A DNA stretch of 64,000 bases from Caldimonas manganoxidans ATCC BAA-369 (GTDB lineage Bacteria; Pseudomonadota; Gammaproteobacteria; Burkholderiales; Burkholderiaceae_C): contig NZ_KB905930.1 of NCBI RefSeq assembly GCF_000381125.1, positions 124,001-188,000 of the forward strand. The letters are read 5' to 3'. Made by a program: the position numbers and the translations under genes. Numbering within the stretch: the first letter of the stretch is position 1; every line of letters starts with the position of its first letter. Positions 19,754 to 26,679 of the stretch are shown one piece after another. Under the pieces are notes generated by a model. That model was not told the origin of the DNA and made no database searches. It was given only the letters and a program-made list of their open reading frames with translations.

Positions 19754-21073
19754 TCACCACCAGGTCTCGGCCTGCACGCCATAGGTCAGGCCAGACTTCT
19801 TGTCGGCAAACACGTTGTTCGAGTTCGCGTTGACGCCACTGCGAGCCGCCTCGTTCCAGGTGGCGTAGGTCACGAAACCGCGCAACACCGGACGCGACCA
19901 GAACCCGCGCGACAGGGACAGCTGCGGCGCGATGGTCAGCTTGGTGAGCGTGGCCCATTTCGCGTTGGTTTGGCTGTCGTCCTTGGCGCGGTCCACGCCC
20001 AGCTCCACCGCCAGCGAGAAGTTGTCGCTGAAGTTGTATTGCGGACGCACGCCGAAGCTCATCCATTGGCGTTGCTCCAGATCCCAGGGGGCCTTCTTCA
20101 GGTTGTCCCAGATGAACGTGCCCATGCCGGACCAGTTGCTGCCTGCAGGCGCGATGTAGATCTGCTCGACCAGGCGAATCGACTCTCCCTTGGTGTCGTT
20201 GTTGCCGCCGGCGTAGGCCGGGATCCAGTTCATGCCGGCGCCATTGCCCCGGCCGTACTGCAGCGCAAGCTTGTTGAATCCGCCGAGGACGCCGCCCTGA
20301 AAGTGCTGAGCCGTCAATAGGTAACCCGTTTTCTCGTCACTGGCGATGGCGTTGCTGCCACGGATGATTTGGGCGGCCAGTTCGAGCTTGCCGTTGGGAT
20401 TGACGCCGATGTCGTAGAAGCGGAATTCATAGCGCTTGGCGGCATTCACGCCCACGCCACCACCGAACACGAAGCTGCCCGGCGCGCCGTCCAAGCCCGA
20501 GTTGCCACCGTTTTGGTGGTAGGCGAACGCAAATTTGGCCGGCCCCACCTCGACGTCTTCGATGCCGGCGCCGGGGCCGGTGTTGGCCCAGTAGTAGTAG
20601 TCGTTGATGTGCACGTCGTGGCGGTTGTAGAAGCGCTTGCCCACCCAGACCTTGGCGTCCTGCAGTGCACCGTCGGGAAAGAAGCCGCCGGCGATGACGT
20701 AGTTCTCGCGACTGGCGATGTCGAAGCTCTTGCTGTCGCTCGAAGGATTGGGGTCGATCACGCTTTCATAGTCTTGCGCTCCCTTCTCGCGCAGTGCCAG
20801 GCGCAGGTTGTACTTCGCCCAAGCCCCGTCGGACTTGCCAAAGGGCACCGATACCGCCGCTTCGCCGTAGTTGTCGCATTCATTGCCCAGTCGGTACTTG
20901 GCCTGCGCGGGCCAACCGAGGCGGAAACATTGCAGGTTGCCGCCTTCGCTGGTGCCGCCGACCTGAGTGCGCACATAACCGTGGAACTCGATGCCTTGCG
21001 CCCACGTGGCCGGCGCGGCGAAAGCGCCGGCCACGGCTGCCGCGGCAGCCAGCAGCTTGAATTTGTGATGCAT
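19754..21073 (-). CDS. lamB: Maltoporin LamB
   Basis: A 439-aa outer-membrane 18-strand sugar porin for maltodextrins. A signal peptide ends near APATWAQG, then GIEFHGYVRTQVG begins the barrel. Cys residues in LQCFRLG and LGNECDNYGE match the LamB loop-1 disulfide. KVWVGKRFYNRHDVHINDYYYW is the family signature, and the protein ends in aromatic residues (ETWW), as expected for a barrel C-terminus. The ATG at 21073 follows GAGGAG. It is the first gene of the minus-strand maltose cluster, so the operon promoter should lie upstream at about 21300-21340. Confidence 0.95.
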   Translation of the reverse strand: MHHKFKLLAAAAAVAGAFAAPATWAQGIEFHGYVRTQVGGTSEGGNLQCFRLGWPAQAKYRLGNECDNYGEAAVSVPFGKSDGAWAKYNLRLALREKGAQDYESVIDPNPSSDSKSFDIASRENYVIAGGFFPDGALQDAKVWVGKRFYNRHDVHINDYYYWANTGPGAGIEDVEVGPAKFAFAYHQNGGNSGLDGAPGSFVFGGGVGVNAAKRYEFRFYDIGVNPNGKLELAAQIIRGSNAIASDEKTGYLLTAQHFQGGVLGGFNKLALQYGRGNGAGMNWIPAYAGGNNDTKGESIRLVEQIYIAPAGSNWSGMGTFIWDNLKKAPWDLEQRQWMSFGVRPQYNFSDNFSLAVELGVDRAKDDSQTNAKWATLTKLTIAPQLSLSRGFWSRPVLRGFVTYATWNEAARSGVNANSNNVFADKKSGLTYGVQAETWW

Positions 21074-21277
21074 GGTGGAACTCCTCATGAGTGATGGCTG
21101 GGGGTCATGCTGCGCACGGCCGAGGCCGCTTCGCAGCGGTTGGGGAAACCGGGTGTGGCTGCGAAAAAGAGGCGACGCCGGGTCGGGCGTCGCGAACTCG
21201 CTCGCGCTGAAGACCGCGGAGCCATCACGGCCGCTGGGCGGGGTGCCGCCGAGAAGCTCGCGTCCGTCATGGCAGGT

Positions 21278-21292
21278 TGTAGGATCACTACA
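21278..21292. promoter_or_regulatory. Palindromic operator, site 1 (lamB side)
   Basis: TGTAGGATCACTACA is a perfect TGTAG-N5-CTACA palindrome. A further TGTAG half site follows at 21301-21305, and the longer inverted pair ACTACA-N8-TGTAGT spans 21287-21306. It lies just downstream of the predicted lamB start of transcription, a position suited to repression. The cognate regulator is not evident in the window. Confidence 0.6.
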
Positions 21293-21295
21293 GAT

Positions 21296-21381
21296 AGGCG
21301 TGTAGTTTGATAACGAATCGGATGTTAGAAACAAAACTACTCTTTCTGAACCCGGGATAACCCTGTACGACTACACGCCTA
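21296..21381. repeat. 12-bp inverted repeat in the lamB/glk region
   Basis: TAGGCGTGTAGT (21296-21307) recurs exactly inverted as ACTACACGCCTA (21370-21381), 62 bases apart. Both arms carry GTAGT/ACTAC cores; a further ACTAC lies at 21336-21340 and CTACA at 21371-21375 and 21379-21383. This fits a multi-site, possibly looped, operator. Confidence 0.65.
21307..21334 (-). promoter_or_regulatory. Candidate promoter of the lamB-mal operon
   Basis: On the minus strand TTGTTT (21334-21329) and TATCAA (21312-21307) are separated by 16 bases. Transcription would start near 21300 and run through the TGTAG-N5-CTACA palindrome at 21278-21292. Match to consensus is moderate. Confidence 0.45.
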
Positions 21382-21465
21382 CATGACCTGGCGGCGCAAT
21401 CATCGCTGCGGCCGCGAGTGGATGGATCGGGCGTGGACAGGGCGTTCGAACTCGTCTAGCATCTA

Positions 21466-21484
21466 GATGTAGTTTGCCTACATC
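21466..21484. promoter_or_regulatory. Palindromic operator, site 2 (glk side)
   Basis: GATGTAGTTTGCCTACATC is a 19-base palindrome containing TGTAG-N5-CTACA (21468-21482), the same architecture as site 1. It lies directly before the glucokinase gene. If glucokinase began at the ATG at 21491 the site would crowd the ribosome site, which supports a later start. Confidence 0.62.
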
Positions 21485-21538
21485 CGGGGCATGCTTTTGC
21501 CAAGCGCCCGGATGCCATTCATCGAGGAAGACGACACT

Positions 21539-22504
21539 GTGGATCCAACCTACCCCCGCCTGGTCGGGGACATTGGCGGGACGAACGCCCGCCTGGCCTG
21601 GGTGGCAGCCCCTGGCCGCTTGCCCGAACGTGTGAAGACCTATGCCTGTGCTGCCTATGAGTCGCTGGAGTCCGTGATCCGGGCGTATTTGGCGGATGAG
21701 GGGCTGGGCGTCCCGCCTTGGTGTGCGATTGGTATCGCCAATCCGGTGACCGGCGACTGGGTTCAGATGACCAATCACCACTGGGCCTTCTCCATTGGCG
21801 CCTTGCGCGATGGCTTGGGGCTGCAGCGCTTGCTGGTGCTCAATGATTTCACGGCGTTGGCCATGTCGCTGCCTTCGCTGTCGGGCGACGATCTGCGCCT
21901 GGTGGGGGGGGGGCGCGCCGTCGAGGGAGAGCCCAGGGCCTTGGTGGGGCCGGGGACGGGCTTGGGCGTCTCGGGGTTGCTCTCATGGGGGGGCGGGCGC
22001 TTGGTGCCGGTCCATGGCGAAGGGGGGCACGTGACCTTGGCGGCGGCCGACGAAGAGGAAGAGGCGGTGCTGCGCGTTTTGCGGCGGCGCTTCGGGCATG
22101 CTTCTGCCGAGCGCGCCTTGTCGGGGCCGGGCTTGGTGCATCTTTACGATGCCGTATGCCAGCTACGTGGCATCGCGCCGGCAGCCCTGAGCCCGGCGGA
22201 GGTGTCGCAGGCAGGCTTGAGCGCACAGGACCCCGCCTGCGAACAGGCTCTGGCGTTGTTCTGTAGCTTCCTGGGCACGGTGGCTGGCAATCTTGCGCTC
22301 ACCTTGGGCGCGCGTGGGGGGGTGTACATCGGCGGCGGCATCGTGCCGCGTCTGGGCGCATGGTTCGATCGGTCTGCTTTCCGGCGGCGTTTCGAGGACA
22401 AGGGTCGATTCAAGTCTTATCTGGCCGAGATTCCGACCTACGTCGTGCAAGCCGCTCATCCCGCTTTGCTGGGGGCGGCGCGGGCTTTGGATGAACTGAG
22501 TTGA
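21539..22504 (+). CDS. glk: Glucokinase (intact, stand-alone)
   Basis: Cytosolic ATP:glucose 6-phosphotransferase, 321 aa when read from GTG 21539, the same length as E. coli Glk. The phosphate loop DIGGTNAR is at residues 11-18. The catalytic Asp103 lies in VLNDFTALAMSLP, the glucose motif is GEGGHV, and GPGTGLGVSGLL is also present. All residues missing from the HexR fusion are intact here. GTG 21539 has GAGGAAG about 10 bases upstream. ATGs at 21491 and 21512 are alternatives that add weakly conserved residues. It is divergent from lamB and shares operator-type palindromes with it, so glucose released by the alpha-glucosidase is probably its substrate. Confidence 0.93.
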   Translation: MDPTYPRLVGDIGGTNARLAWVAAPGRLPERVKTYACAAYESLESVIRAYLADEGLGVPPWCAIGIANPVTGDWVQMTNHHWAFSIGALRDGLGLQRLLVLNDFTALAMSLPSLSGDDLRLVGGGRAVEGEPRALVGPGTGLGVSGLLSWGGGRLVPVHGEGGHVTLAAADEEEEAVLRVLRRRFGHASAERALSGPGLVHLYDAVCQLRGIAPAALSPAEVSQAGLSAQDPACEQALALFCSFLGTVAGNLALTLGARGGVYIGGGIVPRLGAWFDRSAFRRRFEDKGRFKSYLAEIPTYVVQAAHPALLGAARALDELS

Positions 22505-22515
22505 AGGGGGTACGG

Positions 22516-23370
22516 ATGGGCCGGGTGAGCCAGGAACATCGACATTCCCGGGCGGTGGCTCGGGGGCGACATCGGGTCGCGGCAACCATGGTGCTGCTGG
22601 CCCTGGCGGCAGGATGGGGTCCCGGCGGATGGGCGCCAGCCGTGGCGGCCGACGCTTCGGTGGCCCCGCGAGCGCGGGAATGGCGCATCAATGAGCTGAC
22701 GTACATTCGCTTGGCCGCACGGGAGGCGGGCCACGAGGCGCCCAATGCTCATCCGGCTATCGTGACCCCGGAGCTGGTGCGGCGCGCGCTGGCCAGCGTC
22801 ACCACGGTCGTGCGAGATCGTGCGGAGGCGTTGTTCAGCCAGGACGAGCTGGAGGACTGGGTCGGCGTCTTGGTGCAGGCGTTTGCCGCAGCAACGCCTG
22901 GCCAGGACGTGGAGCTGCTTAGCACGGCGCGACGTCACGGAAACTTCTTGAGCACGCCATATGGTGTGACGGCCCGCTTGTTCATCGACGATCAAGGCTT
23001 GAACTTGATCGTGCACGATGCGCGCCTGGATTTTTTCCACGCTTACCGCGCCACGAAGGTGCTGCCGCGGTTCGAGCATGGTTCGCGCACGCAAGCGGGG
23101 CCTTCGACCGTGGCCAGCGCGCAAGCTCGGGTCAAGCGGGCCGATTGGTTGGTGTTTCCGTTGCAGCCGGTGGTTGCGGCGCCTGCGCCGGCGGCAGCGC
23201 CGGCCCTCGGTCCGGGCTCGGCGGTGTCACCCGCGCCTGCTTGGCGCGATGAGCGGTTTTACGAGGAGCAGGAGCAGCGCTTGCGCGGACTGCAGCGCTT
23301 GCGTGATCAGGGGCTGATCACGGATGAGGAATTCCAGCGCAAGCGCCAGGAGGTCTTGCAATTGCTGTGA
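22516..23370 (+). CDS. Exported protein with C-terminal SHOCT motif, function unknown
   Basis: A 284-aa protein translationally close to glk (12 bases after its stop), with AAGGGGG ahead of the ATG at 22516. The N-terminus is Arg/His-rich, then a hydrophobic stretch MVLLALAAGWGPGGW ends in AVAADA, suggesting a Sec signal. The middle (about 55-210) matches no family I recognise. An Ala/Pro-rich linker precedes a C-terminal SHOCT helix pair (LRGLQRLRDQGLITDEEFQRKR), a short motif found at protein termini and often involved in oligomerisation. Its linkage to glucokinase may be incidental. Confidence 0.7.
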   Translation: MGRVSQEHRHSRAVARGRHRVAATMVLLALAAGWGPGGWAPAVAADASVAPRAREWRINELTYIRLAAREAGHEAPNAHPAIVTPELVRRALASVTTVVRDRAEALFSQDELEDWVGVLVQAFAAATPGQDVELLSTARRHGNFLSTPYGVTARLFIDDQGLNLIVHDARLDFFHAYRATKVLPRFEHGSRTQAGPSTVASAQARVKRADWLVFPLQPVVAAPAPAAAPALGPGSAVSPAPAWRDERFYEEQEQRLRGLQRLRDQGLITDEEFQRKRQEVLQLL

Positions 23371-23383
23371 GGCCGCCCGAGAC

Positions 23384-23408
23384 CCCGGCGGCGACGGTCG
23401 CCGCCGGG
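23384..23408. terminator. Strong GC hairpin between convergent genes
   Basis: CCCGGCGGCGAC and GTCGCCGCCGGG are exact 12-base complements separated by one base, between the convergent stops of the SHOCT gene and fabI. There is no U-tract, so it may be a stability element or a Rho-aided bidirectional stop. Confidence 0.45.
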
Positions 23409-23433
23409 CGTCGTCCGGCCACTGGCGCGACGC

Positions 23434-24231
23434 TCAGGCTTCGAGCGCTCCGGGCTGAAGACCGCCCATGACGCGACTGAATCCTGCATCGACATAGGTG
23501 ATCTCGGCGGTCACGCCCGAGGCGAGATCGGACAGCAAGAAAGCCGCCACATTGCCCACGTCTTCGATCGTGACATTGCGCCGCAGGGGGGCATTGGACT
23601 CGACGATGTCCAGGATCTTGCTGAAGCCTTTGATGCCCGAGGCAGCCAAGGTCTTGATCGGGCCGGCGGAGATGCCATTGACGCGGATGCCGCGGGCGCC
23701 GAGCTGGGCGGCAAGATAGCGTACGCTGGCTTCCAGCGAGGCTTTGGCCAGCCCCATCGTGTTGTAATTCGGCACGGCGCGCACGGCGCCCAGGTAGGTC
23801 AGGGTCAGCAGTGCGGCCTTGGGGCTGAGGCGCGGCAGCGCAGCCTTGGCCATGGCCGGGAAGCTGTAGGCCGAAATGTCGTGCGCGATGCGAAACGCTT
23901 CGCGTGACAGGCCGTCGAGGAACTCGCCCGCGATGGCCTCGCGTGGGGCAAAGCCGATCGAATGGACGAACCCATCGAAGCTTGGCCACGCCTGGCCGAG
24001 TCGGTCGAACAGGGATTGGATCTGGGCATCGTCGCCCACGTCGCATTCGAACACCAGGTCGGAATCAAACTCCCGGGCAAACTCGGTGATACGGTCCTTG
24101 AAGCGTTCGCCCACATAGCTGAACGCCAATTCGGCGCCTTCGCGACGGCAGGCCTGCGCAATGCCATAGGCAATCGATCGGTTGGACAGCAGGCCGGTGA
24201 TCAAAAAGCGCTTGCCGGCGAGAAATCCCAT
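23434..24231 (-). CDS. fabI: Enoyl-[ACP] reductase (NADH) FabI
   Basis: A 265-aa short-chain dehydrogenase-like enzyme for the last step of each fatty-acid elongation cycle. It has [17 protein letters not shown] at the nucleotide site, the catalytic Tyr and Lys in [13 protein letters not shown], and [14 protein letters not shown] at the substrate loop. The ATG at 24231 ([10 protein letters not shown]) has GGAGA 4 bases upstream. The upstream in-frame ATG adds 13 unconserved residues. It is monocistronic and divergent from the rimP operon. Confidence 0.96.
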   Translation of the reverse strand: MGFLAGKRFLITGLLSNRSIAYGIAQACRREGAELAFSYVGERFKDRITEFAREFDSDLVFECDVGDDAQIQSLFDRLGQAWPSFDGFVHSIGFAPREAIAGEFLDGLSREAFRIAHDISAYSFPAMAKAALPRLSPKAALLTLTYLGAVRAVPNYNTMGLAKASLEASVRYLAAQLGARGIRVNGISAGPIKTLAASGIKGFSKILDIVESNAPLRRNVTIEDVGNVAAFLLSDLASGVTAEITYVDAGFSRVMGGLQPGALEA

Positions 24232-24342
24232 GTTGTCTCCGCGAGGGTCAAAGAAGGAAGATTTTGGCATGCGCGCTGTCCGGGGCGCCAGATGCGCCGG
24301 CCCGCGGTGCCGGCATGCCGACGCAACGAACGGGCCCAGGAC

Positions 24343-24371
24343 TTGCTTGGTCTTGTGGGGCGCGGTAGAAT
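24343..24371 (+). promoter_or_regulatory. Promoter of the rimP-nusA-infB operon
   Basis: TTGCTT (24343-24348) and TAGAAT (24366-24371) are spaced 17 bases. Transcription would begin near 24378, just before the leader hairpins. Confidence 0.65.
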
Positions 24372-24395
24372 CCTGCTTTCGCTAAGTCATTGTGA

Positions 24396-24438
24396 GCCAT
24401 TGTAAATAATGGGCGGAGATATCCAGCCCATTTTTTTT
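24396..24438 (+). terminator. Attenuator-like terminator in the rimP leader
   Basis: AATGGGC (24408-24414) pairs with GCCCATT (24426-24432), followed by an unbroken T-run to 24438. Just upstream, CCATT (24397-24401) can pair instead with AATGG, giving a small competing hairpin. No gene upstream on this strand needs a terminator, so it probably controls entry into the operon. Confidence 0.7.
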
Positions 24439-24440
24439 GC

Positions 24441-24615
24441 TTGGCCTCGTTTGCGTCGCGTTGCATGGCGAAGTGCGTGCCGAGGTGCGTGTCGATGCGG
24501 GGCTGGGGTGGCTGGTTGCGGTGGCTTGTTGCGCTTGTGGGCTGTGGGCGCCTCGCGGGTGGTCGGCGCGCGTGCAAGTTGCGGATGGTGTTGCTGCGGG
24601 AGTGTTGGGTACGCG
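24441..24615 (+). other. G/T-rich leader before rimP
   Basis: About 175 non-coding bases very rich in G and T and poor in A and C on the plus strand, including GGGGCTGGGGTGG near 24499. An open frame starts at ATG 24464 but encodes an implausible Cys/Trp/Arg-rich peptide. I assign no gene here. Confidence 0.5.
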
Positions 24616-25146
24616 ATGGGTTGGCAGGCCTTGGTTGAGAACACGGTGACGGGGTTGGGGTACGACTTCGTCGAGTGCGAGCGCAGCCCGGGAGGGCTGC
24701 TGCGCGTGTTCATCGACCGCGTGGCTGGCGATCCGCGGGGCGCCTTCATCACCGTGGACGATTGCGAGCGGGTGACGCGCCAGCTCCAGTACGTGCTGGA
24801 AGTGGAAAACGTCGACTATCGACGCCTGGAGGTGTCGTCTCCTGGTCTGGATCGGCCGTTGCGCAAGGAGGCCGATTACCACCGCTTTGTCGGCCAGGAA
24901 GTGGAGATCACTCTCAAGCAGGCTTTCCAGGGGCGGAAGAAGTACCGTGGCGTGTTGGAGCCGCTGGACTCGGGGTGGCGCCTGGTGTTGCGCGAGGGCC
25001 TCCAGGAGCAGGCATTGGATTTTTCTCTGGACGAGGTGCGTGAAGCCCGCCTGGTGCCCGTGATCGACTTCAAGGGTCGGCGCAAGGGGCAAGCTGGGGC
25101 TGCGCCCACGGACGATGCACAAGAAGACGGAGGTCAGGAATCATGA
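24616..25146 (+). CDS. rimP: Ribosome maturation factor RimP
   Basis: A 176-aa factor for 30S subunit assembly. The N-terminal domain starts [27 protein letters not shown] (family pattern LGYDxVExE). SSPGLDRPL at about 75-83 is the family motif, and an SH3-like C-terminal domain ends near [10 protein letters not shown] with a polar tail. The ATG at 24616 is chosen by homology; no good ribosome site is visible. Its stop overlaps the nusA start (ATGA). Confidence 0.93.
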   Translation: MGWQALVENTVTGLGYDFVECERSPGGLLRVFIDRVAGDPRGAFITVDDCERVTRQLQYVLEVENVDYRRLEVSSPGLDRPLRKEADYHRFVGQEVEITLKQAFQGRKKYRGVLEPLDSGWRLVLREGLQEQALDFSLDEVREARLVPVIDFKGRRKGQAGAAPTDDAQEDGGQES

Positions 25147-26621
25147 ACCGCGAGCTGTTGATGTTGGTGGACGCGATCTCGCGTGAGAAGAACGTGGAAC
25201 GCGATGTCGTGTTCAGCGCAGTCGAGGCCGCCTTGGCATCCGCCACCAAGAAGCTCTACGAGGGCGAGGTCGATATCCGTGTGGTGATCGACCGTCAGAC
25301 CGGTGAGTACGAGACTTTCCGTCGCTGGCACGTCGTGCCGGACGAGGCTGGGCTGCAGCAGCCCGATGCGGAAATCCTGCTGTTCGAGGCGCGTGAACAG
25401 ATTCCCGATATCGAAGTCGGCGACTATATCGAAGAGCCGGTCGAGTCCGTGCCGATCGGCCGAATCGGCGCGCAAGCGGCCAAGCAGGTCATCTTGCAAA
25501 AAATCCGCGATGCCGAGCGGGAGCAATTGCTCAACGACTTTCTGGCTCGCGGCGACAAGATCTTCGTGGGGACCGTCAAGCGGATGGACAAAGGCGACCT
25601 GATCGTCGAGTCTGGTCGTGTCGAGGGGCGCCTCAAGCGCAGCGAGATGATCCCCAAGGAGAACTTGCGCACCGGAGACCGTGTGCGTGCGGTGATTTTG
25701 GAGGTCGATCCGAGCTTGCGGGGGCCTCAGATCATCCTGTCGCGCAGCTCGCCGCAGTTCATGATCGAGCTGTTCCGCCAAGAGGTGCCAGAAATCGAGC
25801 AGGGCCTGCTGGAGATCAAGAGCTGCGCCCGCGACCCTGGCTCGCGGGCCAAGATCGCGGTGCTGTCGCACGACAAGCGGGTCGATCCGATCGGCACCTG
25901 TGTGGGCGTGCGCGGCTCGCGGGTGAATGCCGTGACCAACGAGCTTGCCGGCGAGCGTGTGGACATCGTGCTGTGGTCCGAGGACCCAGCACAGTTCGTG
26001 ATTGGTGCGCTGGCCCCGGCCAATGTCGTGTCCATCGTGGTGGACGAGGAACGCCACGCGATGGATGTCGTGGTGGACGAGGAGAACCTGGCGATCGCCA
26101 TTGGCCGCGGAGGGCAGAATGTGCGCCTGGCCTCGGAATTGACCGGCTGGCGCATCAACATCATGACCGCCGAGGAGTCCAAGGCGAAGCAGGCCGAGGA
26201 AACCAGCGCGATCCGTCGCTTGTTCGTCGAGAAGCTCGATGTCGACGAGGAGGTGGCCGACATCCTCATCGAGGAAGGGTTCACCAGTCTCGAAGAGGTG
26301 GCCTATGTGCCGCTGCAGGAGATGCTCGAGATCGAGGCATTCGACGAGGACACCGTCAACGAGCTGCGCACGCGCGCCAAAGATGCGTTGTTGACGATGG
26401 AAATTGCCCGTGAGGAGAAGGTCGAAGAGGTGTCGCAGGACCTGCGCGATCTCGAAGGGCTGAACGCGGATTTGATTGCCAAGCTGGCCGACGCCGGCAT
26501 CCACACCCGCGATGATCTCGCCGACTTGGCGGTCGATGAGCTGATCGAGATGACCGGTGTCGACGAGGCACAGGCCAAAGCGCTCATCATGAAGGCTCGA
26601 GAACACTGGTTCACGGCCTGA
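25143..26621 (+). CDS. nusA: Transcription termination/antitermination factor NusA
   Basis: A 492-aa RNA polymerase-binding factor (E. coli 495). It has an N-terminal RNAP-binding domain ([18 protein letters not shown]), an S1 domain around 135-200 ([14 protein letters not shown]), two KH domains ([19 protein letters not shown] and [19 protein letters not shown]) and two acidic repeats to the end. The start overlaps rimP by four bases. NusA commonly autoregulates its operon, which fits the leader terminator at 24408. Confidence 0.97.
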   Translation: MNRELLMLVDAISREKNVERDVVFSAVEAALASATKKLYEGEVDIRVVIDRQTGEYETFRRWHVVPDEAGLQQPDAEILLFEAREQIPDIEVGDYIEEPVESVPIGRIGAQAAKQVILQKIRDAEREQLLNDFLARGDKIFVGTVKRMDKGDLIVESGRVEGRLKRSEMIPKENLRTGDRVRAVILEVDPSLRGPQIILSRSSPQFMIELFRQEVPEIEQGLLEIKSCARDPGSRAKIAVLSHDKRVDPIGTCVGVRGSRVNAVTNELAGERVDIVLWSEDPAQFVIGALAPANVVSIVVDEERHAMDVVVDEENLAIAIGRGGQNVRLASELTGWRINIMTAEESKAKQAEETSAIRRLFVEKLDVDEEVADILIEEGFTSLEEVAYVPLQEMLEIEAFDEDTVNELRTRAKDALLTMEIAREEKVEEVSQDLRDLEGLNADLIAKLADAGIHTRDDLADLAVDELIEMTGVDEAQAKALIMKAREHWFTA

Positions 26622-26679
26622 AGGCTGCACCGAGGTTCCGCCCGTCCAGCCCAAGCAAGTTCGTCAAGGATCACACACA

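Noticed and set aside
16993-19833. 946-codon open frame antisense to malK and the alpha-glucosidase
   Set aside because: High GC removes stops in this frame; the translation is low-complexity Gly/Arg/His/Gln with no domain, and the minus-strand genes are unmistakable.
21074-21538. MalT boxes in the lamB upstream region
   Set aside because: No array of GGATGA-type boxes with the E. coli arrangement; the visible palindromes are of TGTAG-N5-CTACA type.
24464-24640. Possible leader peptide gene before rimP
   Set aside because: The frame is Cys/Trp/Arg-rich only because the region is G/T-rich; it overlaps the rimP start and lacks a ribosome site.
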